Assembly (NCBI GenBank): GCA_029940175.1
Contig: JAOZRM010000014.1
Coordinates: 1-23,755, forward strand
Length of the DNA stretch: 23,755 nt
Direction: 5' to 3'
Source of the DNA: Candidatus Sabulitectum sp.
Lineage (GTDB): Bacteria; Fermentibacterota; Fermentibacteria; Fermentibacterales; JCC-6
Shown here: in pieces, positions 23,753 to 23,755 of the stretch
Layout of the letters: each line of letters starts with the position of its first letter
Numbering within the stretch: the first letter of the stretch is position 1
The notes under the pieces: model-generated
What the model was told of the DNA's origin: nothing
Database searches by the model: none
The model's input: the letters and a program-made list of their open reading frames with translations, nothing else
Made by a program: the position numbers and the translations under genes

Positions 23753-23755
23753 AAA

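Noticed and set aside
1..23755. CRISPR array, prophage or insertion sequence
   Set aside because: No regularly spaced direct repeats, transposase or phage genes are seen, and the only recombinase is a chromosomal Xer in a conserved housekeeping block.

Overview
The window is a densely packed bacterial segment of moderate GC content. Every supported gene lies on the + strand. Most neighbours overlap by a stop/start quadruplet (ATGA, GTGA, TTGA) or by tens of bases, or sit less than 40 bases apart. Nothing looks like a prophage, insertion sequence or CRISPR array, and no stretch over 100 bases lacks a gene. The organism is probably an uncultured diderm near the FCB superphylum (Fibrobacterota, Fermentibacterota or a similar candidate phylum). 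That guess rests on a DUF2723 GT-C protein, two MglA-type GTPases, DapF and TatA. It is inference, because no ribosomal RNA is present to place it.

Layout. (1) 1-1805: the last codons of HPr, then PTS enzyme I. (2) 1809-4868: a sugar-nucleotide pyrophosphorylase and two GT-B glycosyltransferases. (3) 4841-5891: three small membrane proteins, namely a Hpre_diP_synt_I/Gx-type transporter, a DUF4321 protein and TatA. (4) 5898-7963: an MglA GTPase coupled to an unusual single-span protein with an L7/L12-CTD-like N-terminus, an acidic linker, an eight-cysteine zinc module and an extracytoplasmic domain. (5) 8000-15862: topA, xer, a DUF2723 membrane glycosyltransferase, hslV and hslU. This is the classic topA-xerC-hslVU (Bacillus topA-codV-clpQ-clpY) order, with DUF2723 inserted and neither trmFO nor codY. 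(6) 15901-19422: a second MglA GTPase, an STT3-like GT-C membrane protein and dapF. (7) 19428-19503: a badly paired tRNA-Gly(CCC)-like gene. (8) 19520-23752: an orphan protein, a CDP-alcohol phosphatidyltransferase, a secreted helical-repeat protein, a possible GT-B-like protein, a TagD-type glycerol-3-phosphate cytidylyltransferase and a TagB/TagF-type glycerophosphotransferase.

How the genes may work together. Cell-envelope and surface-glycan building dominates: nucleotide-sugar supply, cytosolic glycosyltransferases, two GT-C membrane enzymes, diaminopimelate supply, phospholipid head-group chemistry and a CDP-glycerol pathway. Interspersed are housekeeping functions (PTS, topoisomerase I, chromosome-dimer recombinase, HslUV protease). 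The most novel parts are the MglA-linked transmembrane zinc protein, the STT3-like protein lacking a WWDxG motif, the decayed tRNA-Gly, and the TagD/TagF pair joined to unknown genes in what looks like a diderm.
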